From Bifidobacterium colobi (GTDB lineage: Bacteria > Actinomycetota > Actinomycetes > Actinomycetales > Bifidobacteriaceae), in contig NZ_JAFEJU010000001.1 in NCBI RefSeq assembly GCF_018555455.1, positions 186,001 through 250,000 on the forward strand: DNA of 64,000 bases, in the 5' to 3' direction. Under the pieces are notes generated by a model that had not been told where the DNA came from, did not search any database, and was given only the letters and a program-made list of their open reading frames with translations. Shown in pieces: positions 47,599-56,144 of the stretch (position 1 is its first letter; the number at the start of each line of letters is the position of its first letter). The position numbers and the translations under genes were made by a program.

Positions 47599-48918
47599 TC
47601 AGTGGATGAAGTCGATGTTCGCCCGGTTGTCCGCAAGCTGCTGCGCGGTGAGCGTGCGCAGGGTGACGCGGGCTGCTGCGGCGCCGCTTTCGGAGATGAT
47701 GATGTCGCCGTCTTCGTTGACTTCCTCGACGATGGCGACGTGCCCGTAGTAATCGTCCGCGCCGAGTGTGTCAGCTTGGAAGACCATGACGTCTCCGGGG
47801 CGGGGAGCCTTGTCGATCGGATAGCCGAATCGTTCGGCACTGGCGCGCCACATGCGCCCGTCGCCCATCCACGGGTCGACGGGCGTGCCGATCTGCTCGC
47901 GTCGGGACGCGGCCCACCATGTGCACTGCCAGCGCTCGTACGAGGTGATTTCGGGCAGGTCCATCGCGTCCACGTTCACGACCGTATCGTTGCCGTTCAT
48001 GACCAATGGCGGTTCCAGCGAGCCGATCACGCTGCCGGTGACGAAACAGTCGCCGCCGGTGCAGCCCTGTTGCGTGGCGTTGAAGCCGGGCAGCCATGAC
48101 AGGAGCGCCATGAGCGTCGCGAGCACCATGATCGCGGCCGTCGCCAATAGGAACACCGGCATGCCGACTGTGCCCGTCACGGCTGAAACGACGGATGCCA
48201 TGATTCTGCGCGAGCCTTCGACGGCCGCCCGCATGAGGTTGGACAAGCCGTCCGCCGCCTTCGCCACCCCCTTGGCGGTATTTCTGGTGCCACGCGTCGC
48301 GGAGCCCGTGGAGCCGGGCGTGAATCTGGACAATGGCGACGCGAAACGTATGCCTCCGGCCGTTCCGTTCGCCGTGTTCCCTGCACGGCGTATCCCGCCT
48401 GTTCCGGATTGCGCGAGCCGGCGTGCGACGCCGCGGGTGCTGCCGTCCGACTTGCTCAACGTGGCAACGGGATTCGGAGCCGTGCCGGATGACGACGTGA
48501 CGGGCGTATGACGAGCTGGACCGTTCACGGTCTGTCCGCCGTTTGCCGGTTCCGCGAAGACGTCCACGGTCGGCTTGGCATCGGCGATATCGTCCAATGG
48601 TTCCTCCACGGTCATCGGCCGCCGGTTGCGTCGCCCGCCGCGCCTGCCGGTGTTTGGCACCAGTTGGCCGGCGGAACGCAGCCCTTGCCCGACGTCAAGG
48701 ATCGCGTCAGCCGGGTCGATACCGTTTTCCTCATGTTCGTCCGTTGTCCCCGTCGCGGTTTGCATGGTGCTGCGGCCGAGCGCGGCGGCGTCGCCGGCGA
48801 ACCTGACCGTGGTCGAGCGCAGTCGGCCCGTCAGTCCTTCGCCTTCGCGGATACGGCCGGTGTATGAGGTGAGCTTGTCGGCGGTGCCGGTCCGCCGTGG
48901 ATCCATGAGCTCGACCAT
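47599..48918 (-). CDS. CHAP-domain peptidoglycan hydrolase of the conjugation system
   Basis: 439 residues: a long polar cytoplasmic region, a membrane helix at about 252-278 and a C-terminal CHAP domain with the catalytic Cys (YERWQCTWWAASRR) and His (DYYGHVAIVEEV). It would open the wall for the transfer channel, like VirB1/Orf14-type proteins. It overlaps the virB4 stop by one base (TGATG). The exceptionally long N-terminal part is unusual. Confidence 0.88.
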   Translation of the reverse strand: MVELMDPRRTGTADKLTSYTGRIREGEGLTGRLRSTTVRFAGDAAALGRSTMQTATGTTDEHEENGIDPADAILDVGQGLRSAGQLVPNTGRRGGRRNRRPMTVEEPLDDIADAKPTVDVFAEPANGGQTVNGPARHTPVTSSSGTAPNPVATLSKSDGSTRGVARRLAQSGTGGIRRAGNTANGTAGGIRFASPLSRFTPGSTGSATRGTRNTAKGVAKAADGLSNLMRAAVEGSRRIMASVVSAVTGTVGMPVFLLATAAIMVLATLMALLSWLPGFNATQQGCTGGDCFVTGSVIGSLEPPLVMNGNDTVVNVDAMDLPEITSYERWQCTWWAASRREQIGTPVDPWMGDGRMWRASAERFGYPIDKAPRPGDVMVFQADTLGADDYYGHVAIVEEVNEDGDIIISESGAAAARVTLRTLTAQQLADNRANIDFIH

Positions 48919-51284
48919 CAGGTCTCCCCGAATTTCGTGGTGAATAGCCGGTAGAGCGTGGAATCGGTCGGGATGCGCCCGTCGAACGGGATGAACGCCT
49001 CGCCGGCCTTGAGCAGGCCCTCGCCGGGACGCGCACCGCCCAACCGTTCCTTCAGTTCGGGAGACAAGTGCCACATGTCGGCCAGTCGCGCCGCGTCGGT
49101 GGGCGTCTGGTTCATGAGCAGCAGGAACGCGGAGTTGGCAAGCATGAACCGCGCCTCCTTGCTGGCGAGCAGTTCCTCGATGTTCTGCGTGATGCCGGTC
49201 ATGCCGAGCCCCCATTTGCGGGCGCGTTTGAACATGTCCAGGAACTGTTCGGACGCGTACCTGTTGGAGAACATGCGGTGAAACTCGTCCACGTAGATCC
49301 AGGTGCGCCGGTTCGTCTTCCGGTTGCGGGCGACCCGGTTCCACAGATGGTCGAGCACGACCATCATCCCGAACGTCTTCAATTCGCCCTCCAGCGCGGC
49401 CACGTCGAACACGGTGAACCGGTTGGACATGTCCACGGTGGTCTGCCCGGCGAAACCCGACAGACTGCCGAGCGTATACGATTCGAGGCTCAACGCCAGC
49501 CCCCGCGCCTCCGGCTCGTTGCTGGCGGCGAGCCGGGCGTGCAGATCGGCCAGCGTGGGCTGCGGCAGGGCGGGATTGTTGCGGTATTCGCGGTACAGTC
49601 CCAGCGTGCACCGGTCCACGATGGAGCGTTCCGCGGCGTCCAAGCCGTCGGAGCCGCCGATGAGCGCGCCGATCATGGAGATGACCGCGTTCGCCTTCGT
49701 GCGGATCGGGTCACCGTCCAGCGTGGCGTCGAGCGTGATGTCCATCGGGTTGATGCGATCGGCTGAACCGGCGCTGACGATCACCCTCGCGCCGTGCAGC
49801 GCGTCGCACAGGGGCGCGTATTCGTGTTCGGGGTCGACGATAATCAGATCGTCGTCGGGGCAGGATAGGAACAAGGCGGTCATTTCGGCCTTCGCGGCCT
49901 GCGATTTGCCGCTTCCGGTGGTGCCGAGCATGAACCCATTCGCGTTGATCGTGGTGCGGGTGCGGTCGACCATGAGCGCATTGCCGCTGCGCGCGTTGAC
50001 CCCGTAGAACACGCCGTGCTCGTCCATGATCTCCTGATTCGTGAACGGCATCATGATCGCGGCGCCGCTCGTGGTCAGCGTGCGTCGCATCGGCAGCGGG
50101 TTCACGCCCAACGGCAGGCTTGCGTTCAACCCGTCGAGCTGCATGCAGGCGAGGGTTTCGGCCGTGCAGGAGAGCTTGCGGCAGGCGGCGAGCACGTCCT
50201 TGACCTGCTGGTCGAGCAGCGGGCGTGTGGGGGCCGTGACCGTGACCGTCGCCAGCGCCTCCACGAGCCGTTCGTTCGACCGGCGCATCTCGTCGCGAAG
50301 ATTATGCGCCTCCTCCAATGAGTCGCGCAGGTCGGCGGGCAGTTCGTCGGCGGGAATGTGCCGGCGCATGTTCCTGCGACGCTCCTCCAGGCGTTGCATG
50401 TCCATTTCGGCGATCTTGCGGTCCACCAGTTCCGCGCCGACGCTGCGATCGTACGGCGCAAGATGAATCGACACCGTGCCCTCGGTCTTCAAACCGGTCA
50501 ATTCGGCGATCAGCCGGTCGGACATGATCGGCGGAAAGTCGCGTATCCACAACGTCGAACGCAGCGTATCGCCCGCGGCGTTCGACAGTCGCAATACGCG
50601 CGCGTCCGTCGCGTCCACGCACCACGGTGCGACGAAGTCCTTCGACGTGGCGCGGCCGGATTCGACCAGCTTGTCGTCGTAGCGGAACGGTTCGCCCGGA
50701 CGCAGCAGCAGGGCCAGCAGGCGCAGTCGTTCGCCTCGGTTGAGCGGCGTGATCTTGCAGCCGTCCAACGTGGAAAGCTGGCTTTCGGACGTTTTGACAA
50801 GCCGGTTCAGCGTGGCCTGCGCGCGTTCCGGGTCCTCTTCCGTGATCGTGATCGTCAGGTATTTGTCGGTGACCGCGTTGCGGGAGCGTTCGCCGAGCTT
50901 GGCGAGCATGATCCGGTTCGATTCCGCGCGCAGCGCATCGAACTGGCCACCGTCCAACCGCATGCCGACCATCGACATCACGTCATGGGCGTCGAGCGTG
51001 CGCGTCACGCAGGTGACCTGCAGCCGGGTGGAGCCGTCGAACGTGTTCAGGAACTCCGCCCACGCGTTGATGAGCTGCGCCTGCCGTTCGCGCGTGGCCG
51101 TCTCATAGTTGATGTCGGACATGCGCACGGTCACGCTCCACCGGTTGTCGCCCAGATACGCGATCCCGTTGGAGAGCATCGCCTCGTAGCCGATCAGCTC
51201 CTTCGCCGTGCGATACCCTCGCTCCCGCCGCCGGCGCATCCTGCGCCCTTGCCTGCCTGCCGGTTTGCGTCGTGCCATGATCAT
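48918..51284 (-). CDS. VirB4-like conjugation ATPase
   Basis: 788 residues. Walker A GTTGSGKSQAAK and Walker B RTWIYVDEFHRMF, with TGITQNIEELL beyond. Energises assembly of the mating channel. The start 51,284 lies in an ATGA overlap with the PrgI gene; a much longer open frame upstream is the wrong frame for PrgI. Length is normal for VirB4. Confidence 0.94.
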   Translation of the reverse strand: MIMARRKPAGRQGRRMRRRRERGYRTAKELIGYEAMLSNGIAYLGDNRWSVTVRMSDINYETATRERQAQLINAWAEFLNTFDGSTRLQVTCVTRTLDAHDVMSMVGMRLDGGQFDALRAESNRIMLAKLGERSRNAVTDKYLTITITEEDPERAQATLNRLVKTSESQLSTLDGCKITPLNRGERLRLLALLLRPGEPFRYDDKLVESGRATSKDFVAPWCVDATDARVLRLSNAAGDTLRSTLWIRDFPPIMSDRLIAELTGLKTEGTVSIHLAPYDRSVGAELVDRKIAEMDMQRLEERRRNMRRHIPADELPADLRDSLEEAHNLRDEMRRSNERLVEALATVTVTAPTRPLLDQQVKDVLAACRKLSCTAETLACMQLDGLNASLPLGVNPLPMRRTLTTSGAAIMMPFTNQEIMDEHGVFYGVNARSGNALMVDRTRTTINANGFMLGTTGSGKSQAAKAEMTALFLSCPDDDLIIVDPEHEYAPLCDALHGARVIVSAGSADRINPMDITLDATLDGDPIRTKANAVISMIGALIGGSDGLDAAERSIVDRCTLGLYREYRNNPALPQPTLADLHARLAASNEPEARGLALSLESYTLGSLSGFAGQTTVDMSNRFTVFDVAALEGELKTFGMMVVLDHLWNRVARNRKTNRRTWIYVDEFHRMFSNRYASEQFLDMFKRARKWGLGMTGITQNIEELLASKEARFMLANSAFLLLMNQTPTDAARLADMWHLSPELKERLGGARPGEGLLKAGEAFIPFDGRIPTDSTLYRLFTTKFGET

Positions 51285-51646
51285 CCGTCCTTCCGTTCGC
51301 TGATGGCCTTCCTGCCCCGTTTCCGTTCTCGTCGACGAGACCGGGCGGGCCCGTCGATGAAATACCGTTGCTGCCCGAACCGGCATGCGATCACGTATCC
51401 GAACCAGACCTCCGGTTTCAGCCCCTTCGGCCGCAGCCAGCCCCATGCGGCCAACGGCAGGTTCACGAGGAACACCACGTACTGGCCGACGTCGGGGAGC
51501 CCGAACAGGCGCCAGAACACGAGCCACACGACCGCCGACAGGCAGCCCATCATCGCGGCCGCGGCGAGCTGCCGCCAGCTCATGCCCCACATGACCCGCG
51601 CCTCGGTGGCCGTGATCTCCTTGTAGATCCTGATCTCCAACGCCAT
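51281..51646 (-). CDS. PrgI-family conjugation membrane protein
   Basis: 121 residues: IRIYKEITATEARVMWGMSWRQL, two helices (AAAAMMGCLSAVVWLVFWRLF, YVVFLVNLPLAAWGWL) and a basic tail. PrgI precedes virB4 in many Gram-positive systems and is VirB3-like. GGAAGGCGGCGGCG precedes the ATG. Confidence 0.85.
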   Translation of the reverse strand: MALEIRIYKEITATEARVMWGMSWRQLAAAAMMGCLSAVVWLVFWRLFGLPDVGQYVVFLVNLPLAAWGWLRPKGLKPEVWFGYVIACRFGQQRYFIDGPARSRRRERKRGRKAISERKDG

Positions 51647-51672
51647 CGCCGCCGCCTTCCCTGATCTCGCGT

Positions 51673-52524
51673 CTATTCGCCGAACACGGCCTTGGCGGTG
51701 GCCGAGGACACCATGACCAGACAGCCGAGCATGATCGCCCCCAACAGCAGCGTGCCGAAGTTCGCGATGATGTACTGCCACAGGTCGCCGCCGTCCACAT
51801 ACCCGTCGAGCCGCAGCGCCTCGCCGACGAACGTGCGGTACAGGATCACGCCGACCGTCAGGGTGATCGCCTGGAACGAGACCTGTCCGTAGCGTTTCAG
51901 ATAGCCGACGCCCATCATGCGCGTATGCTCCGAGGCCATGAACACGATCGGCAGCGACGCGAAACAGGTCAGCATGTAGATCTGCATGAACCGCATGTAC
52001 ACGACCGCCAGCAGCACCACGCCGGCGATCTGCGAGACGATGAACGGGATCAATACCAACACCATGAGCCCGCTCTGACCGATCAGACCCGCATCCTCGA
52101 TCGCGGATCGCATCTGATCGCCCAACAGTTGCGTCTCGCTGCCCGGCGCGGCCGCGAGCACGCCCGACGCGGCGGACACGATCTGCGAGACGACCGCGTC
52201 GATGCCCTGCAGGATCAGCGCCGCATTGGACGCAAACAGGAGCACGAGCGCGCATTTGAGCAGCACGCCGCCGATGATCTTCACGCCCAGTTCGCGGTCG
52301 CCGTCCGCGCGGGTCGACGCGCGGGCCAGTTCCAGCGTGAACACGATGCTGGCGATGGTGGCGGACACCGGTTTGACCGCGCTCGTATGCACCGATCCCG
52401 CCATGTTGTACAGGCCCGCGTTGAACTCGGCCGGCCCCAATGCGAGCCGGTCGAGTATGCTGCCGTCGATGCCGCCGCCGATCGCGTTGAGCATGTTCAC
52501 GCACGGTTCCACCAAGTCCGCCAT
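51673..52524 (-). CDS. VirB6-like polytopic channel protein
   Basis: 283 residues with about six helices, matching the CD0411/TrbL-type Gram-positive VirB6 proteins; the central segment is long and membrane-embedded (LLAVVYMRFMQIYMLTCFASLPIVF). Probably the inner part of the DNA channel. AGAAGGTGAACCGGTC precedes the ATG. Confidence 0.8.
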   Translation of the reverse strand: MADLVEPCVNMLNAIGGGIDGSILDRLALGPAEFNAGLYNMAGSVHTSAVKPVSATIASIVFTLELARASTRADGDRELGVKIIGGVLLKCALVLLFASNAALILQGIDAVVSQIVSAASGVLAAAPGSETQLLGDQMRSAIEDAGLIGQSGLMVLVLIPFIVSQIAGVVLLAVVYMRFMQIYMLTCFASLPIVFMASEHTRMMGVGYLKRYGQVSFQAITLTVGVILYRTFVGEALRLDGYVDGGDLWQYIIANFGTLLLGAIMLGCLVMVSSATAKAVFGE

Positions 52525-52588
52525 GACCGGTTCACCTTCTTCGTTTGACTGTCCGATACGAATCGAACGCCCGCTTGCCGACGGGCGT

Positions 52589-52792
52589 TCAGAAGCTGAG
52601 GTTGGCGAACAGTGCGGCTGCGGCGATGATGACCGCGCCTCCGACCAGCTGCCATATGCCGGATTGGGTTTGCGGGCCGGAATGGTCCTTCAACCCTCCG
52701 GCCAGGGTGATCGCACCCCATACGCTCCAGATGCCGCCGCCCAGCAGCGCGGCCTTCTGCAGCAGTTCGAGAATCGTGGTGATCGTGTCCAT
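52589..52792 (-). CDS. Maff2-type small membrane protein
   Basis: 67 residues with two helices (KAALLGGGIWSVWGAITLAGGL and WQLVGGAVIIAAAALFANLSF), as in the Maff2 family found before VirB6 in Gram-positive elements; may act as a pilin-like subunit. AAAGGAGCCGTC upstream. First gene of the transfer block. Confidence 0.75.
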   Translation of the reverse strand: MDTITTILELLQKAALLGGGIWSVWGAITLAGGLKDHSGPQTQSGIWQLVGGAVIIAAAALFANLSF

Positions 52793-52915
52793 GACGGCTC
52801 CTTTGCGGTGATGGGACTCAACGGTGAGTGGACGGCCGCCCGGTGTTGTCGAAAGCCGGACGGCCTTGGCGATGGGATGCCGCCGGTCTGACGGTCGGCG
52901 GCATCCCCGTAGGAA

Positions 52916-52952
52916 CCGTTGCGGCCATGCGAATAATGCGCGGCCGCAACGG
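52916..52952 (-). terminator. Hairpin after the large adhesin gene
   Basis: Stem CCGTTGCGGCC / GGCCGCAACGG, 15-nt loop, no U-run on the minus strand. It lies just after the adhesin stop and before the transfer block. Confidence 0.5.
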
Positions 52953-52955
52953 AAG

Positions 52956-55856
52956 TCAGAAGTCGGAAACCGGGTTCCGGCGATGCGAGTGGGCGATGCG
53001 GAGCATGGCGAAACCGGTCAGCAGGACGAGCATGCCGATCGCGATGATGCCGGTCAGATCGACGCCGGTGTGTGGCAGCATGCGTTTCATGTAGGCGCTC
53101 CAGTCATCCGGTTCGCTCGTGATCGGCGTGTCCGTGCACACCGTGCCGGGTTCGACCGGCTGCGCGGGCTTGTCGTCGAACGGGTCGTCGTCCTTCGGCA
53201 CGCATTCGATGACCGGCGCGGCCTGTACGGTCGCGCGATCGGTGTGCAGGTCGGTGACGCCGGTCAACGTGCCGGTCACGTCCACGGATTCGCCCGGCTG
53301 CAATACGAGCGCCGCCCAACCATCCGGGTATCTCAGATCGGTGACCGTGCCGTCGCCGGCGATCGTTTCGTCGGACAGTTCAAGACCGGTCAGGGGCACG
53401 TCGCCGGTGTTCGTGATGCGGAACACGATCGTCGTGCCGTCTCCCGTGATCTCCAACGCGTCCTTCGTGTCGTCGCGGTCGCCCTCCTCCAATCCGGATG
53501 CCTCGTCGAACTTCTCCACGCCCACGGACGGGGAGCGTTCGGGCGTGCGCGTGGTCACCGTGTTCGACGGGCGTTCCACGCCGTTCAGCGTCTCCGTGAA
53601 CGTGTTGGAGAACTCACCGGCCTTCACCCGCCGGAACTGCACGTACGCGCGCCATGCCTGCGCATGCGCGCCGTCGGCCGACACCAAGTCGAGATAGCGC
53701 TGCGTGGCCGCGACCGTGAACGTGCCGTCGCGCATGTCCAACGAGAACAGGTCGCCGCCGAATCGCGCGGAGTCGAAGCCGCTGCCCGCGATGCGCGAGC
53801 CCTTCGCCGCGATCACACTGCCGGCCGCGTCATGCAGGTCCTCGGCCGCGTACACAGCCCACTGGCCGGCGTATTCGTCGCCCGACTCGTCGTAATCGTC
53901 GTCGATGTGCCACTGCGTCACCTGCGGGTAGGCGCGGTTCGCGGGCAGCAGGGAGGAGTCCAACCGGTAGAGGAACAGCTGGTCCTTGTAGATGCTCATG
54001 CCGTCCGCGCTGTCCGCGCCGACGTCGACCGTCACGTCCTTGAACGGGTCGAGCCGAGCGAGCACGTTCGTGACCGTGTTCGACACCGCGCGGCGCTTGT
54101 TCGTGACCTGCACGGCCGTGTTCTCGACCGAACCGCCGTCCGCCGCCGCGATGACCGTCATCGGCAGCACCAGCTGGTACGTCTTGCCGAGCAGCGACTG
54201 GTCGATGCCCGCGTCACGTTCCGCGGACAGTTCACGCCGCGCGTATTCCGTCAGATCGGCGGGCTGCGGGTCGCCCGGCAGCACCGTCCCGTCGGCAAGC
54301 GTGGTGTCCACGGTCTTGAAGAACGCGTAGACGACGCCATCGGCGACCTGCACGTTCACCCGGTCGGTCACGTCCGCGCCCTGCTCGTCAAGCACGTGGA
54401 TGCCGGCCTCGTCCACGTCCAGCACGGTTTCGTCGTAGTCGTCGATCACGCCCAGCCGGCGCACCGGATACGCCGGGTCGGCCAAACCTGCCGCGTCGAT
54501 CGTGATCCGGTAGTACAGGCGGTCGCCGACCAGTACGGTCTTGCCGTCGATGTCCACCGACGCGTCCGCCTGCGTGTCCTGCTTGACCGGCTGCGGGTCG
54601 ACCGGCCGGTTCGTAACCTCGTTCGACTCCAATCCGGAATTGTTCAACGTGATCCAGCCGCGGTTCGCGATCACCGTGTCCGTGGCCGCATCCTCGGACA
54701 CGGTCGCGTCGAACTCCAGCCGATACCAGTGGGCCCTGTACGGTTCCCAATGCTCGTCCAGCCAGTCGCGCCGGAACGAGACCGACAGTTTGTGCCCGGC
54801 GTCGTCCCACTCCACGTCGTACGCTTCGGCCGGCACCGTCACACCATCACGCGCATCGATGACCGTCAGACTCTCCTTGACCGGCGTCGTGCGCACGTCG
54901 TACTCGTCCACGAACTCCAGCGTGTGCAACGTGTAGTCGGATGCGGCCCCCACCTGCAATTCCAGCTCATAGGTGACCGTCTGGCCGGGCAGTACGCTGC
55001 GGCCGTCGATGCTCGACCCGTCGCCGCCTTCCGTTTCGCTCGCGGTCACGTCCTTGTCGAACTCCGGGCGCACGATGCACAGGCGAGGCTCGTTCGTCTC
55101 CCAATACTCGTGATCGGCCCAGAACACGCCGCCGCGGTTGACCAGCTCGTGTTTGCCGTCGCTGCACGTATTGTCGAGCGACCCGCTGCGCGTGCGCATC
55201 GCATCGATGTCCCGCTGCAGATCCTCGCGCACGTCGAACCTCACGTCGAACGGCACCAGCATCGAGAACTGCAACGACTTGCGACGTTCCCTCAGGTCCA
55301 GCGACGCCAGATACTCGGCCGTCGCCTTCGCCGTGACCGTCATGCCTTCCGAGACGATGTCGAAACGGTCGGTCACGTCCTCGCCGGTCACGTTGATGCC
55401 GTCCAGCGAGGGAGCGTCGTATTCGTCCATTTCGGCCACGTACACGCGCACCTCGGACACGTCCCGCACGTCGAGATACCGGTCCACCAGCGTCCAATCG
55501 TCCACCAGCTCCAACCGGGTGGGCTCATCCCACCACGGCACCGTGAAATTCACCGCCGCCGCGACCACGTCGCCGTCAAGGAACGACATGCCGTCCGCGC
55601 CGACGTGATTATCCCTCTCGGGATCGGAAACCATCCGCCAGACGCCGTCGTCGTCCATGCGCACCCACGCCTTGTTCGGCAGATACCAGCCCAGCGACGC
55701 CGTATCCGCCGTATTGCCACGCCCGCCGACTACGCCGCCGCTCCCGGTGCCGGCTGCGCCGTCCGGCGACCCCAACGCCAGCATCGGCGACACCAGCAGG
55801 CACACCGCCGCGGCGATGGCCGCCGCGATACTGCATTTCCTTCCCAACACGCCCAT
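52956..55856 (-). CDS. Large sortase-anchored surface adhesin
   Basis: 966 residues: a signal peptide (GRKCSIAAAIAAAVCLLVSP), several isopeptide-type adhesin repeats (DVTDRFDIVSEGMTV, VTYELELQVGA, DRLYYRITIDAAG, each followed by similar strands) and a C-terminal LPHTG sortase motif, then a helix and a basic tail (HSHRRN). It is probably covalently attached to the wall. No sortase is in this window. It may promote mating contacts or host attachment. The ATG 55,856 is chosen for the signal peptide; a longer frame exists. Confidence 0.85.
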   Translation of the reverse strand: MGVLGRKCSIAAAIAAAVCLLVSPMLALGSPDGAAGTGSGGVVGGRGNTADTASLGWYLPNKAWVRMDDDGVWRMVSDPERDNHVGADGMSFLDGDVVAAAVNFTVPWWDEPTRLELVDDWTLVDRYLDVRDVSEVRVYVAEMDEYDAPSLDGINVTGEDVTDRFDIVSEGMTVTAKATAEYLASLDLRERRKSLQFSMLVPFDVRFDVREDLQRDIDAMRTRSGSLDNTCSDGKHELVNRGGVFWADHEYWETNEPRLCIVRPEFDKDVTASETEGGDGSSIDGRSVLPGQTVTYELELQVGAASDYTLHTLEFVDEYDVRTTPVKESLTVIDARDGVTVPAEAYDVEWDDAGHKLSVSFRRDWLDEHWEPYRAHWYRLEFDATVSEDAATDTVIANRGWITLNNSGLESNEVTNRPVDPQPVKQDTQADASVDIDGKTVLVGDRLYYRITIDAAGLADPAYPVRRLGVIDDYDETVLDVDEAGIHVLDEQGADVTDRVNVQVADGVVYAFFKTVDTTLADGTVLPGDPQPADLTEYARRELSAERDAGIDQSLLGKTYQLVLPMTVIAAADGGSVENTAVQVTNKRRAVSNTVTNVLARLDPFKDVTVDVGADSADGMSIYKDQLFLYRLDSSLLPANRAYPQVTQWHIDDDYDESGDEYAGQWAVYAAEDLHDAAGSVIAAKGSRIAGSGFDSARFGGDLFSLDMRDGTFTVAATQRYLDLVSADGAHAQAWRAYVQFRRVKAGEFSNTFTETLNGVERPSNTVTTRTPERSPSVGVEKFDEASGLEEGDRDDTKDALEITGDGTTIVFRITNTGDVPLTGLELSDETIAGDGTVTDLRYPDGWAALVLQPGESVDVTGTLTGVTDLHTDRATVQAAPVIECVPKDDDPFDDKPAQPVEPGTVCTDTPITSEPDDWSAYMKRMLPHTGVDLTGIIAIGMLVLLTGFAMLRIAHSHRRNPVSDF

Positions 55857-55962
55857 AACGAAACACTCCCTTTCACGAGGAGCCAGACCCCGGCCGACGG
55901 CCGCCGCCGCGAGGAAAAGGGAGAGAGAAACCCGCGACGGCGAACGACGAACCGCAAAGCCC

Positions 55963-56056
55963 GTGCGGATCATTTGACCGGAGCCCACCATTGGCGCCCC
56001 ACCGCACGCCAGACAGTATCCGTTCCCATGCTCGCCGCCCGTGGTCCCGAACGGAT
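55963..56056 (-). promoter_or_regulatory. Structured leader before the adhesin, paired with that before the pilin
   Basis: On the minus strand: hairpin ATCCGTTC/GAACGGAT around GGGACCACG and GGCGGCG, then GGCGTGCGGT...CCGCAC with a 33-nt interior containing GGGGCGCCAATGGTGGG. The end lies 106 bases before the ATG. The same blocks occur before the pilin gene. Ligand or function unknown. Confidence 0.6.
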
Positions 56057-56091
56057 ATTGGAGTGCCGTATGCCTTGAGAAAAACACGAAA

Positions 56092-56131
56092 GCCCCCGTC
56101 GCACGATTCCGTGGGGTTGCGCAACGGGGGC
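56092..56131 (-). terminator. Terminator of the pilin gene
   Basis: GCCCCCGT / ACGGGGGC stem; on the minus strand followed by TTTCGTGTTTTT. Near the pilin stop, before the adhesin leader. Confidence 0.75.
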
Positions 56132-56144
56132 GGACGTAGAGCGT

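Noticed and set aside
51281..52504. 407-codon minus-strand frame as one long protein
   Set aside because: Only the last 121 residues look like PrgI; the earlier part is a shadow of the VirB6-like gene.
52824..56078. A plus-strand frame of 1084 codons over the adhesin gene
   Set aside because: It is Arg/His-rich without domains, an antisense shadow of the high-GC adhesin.
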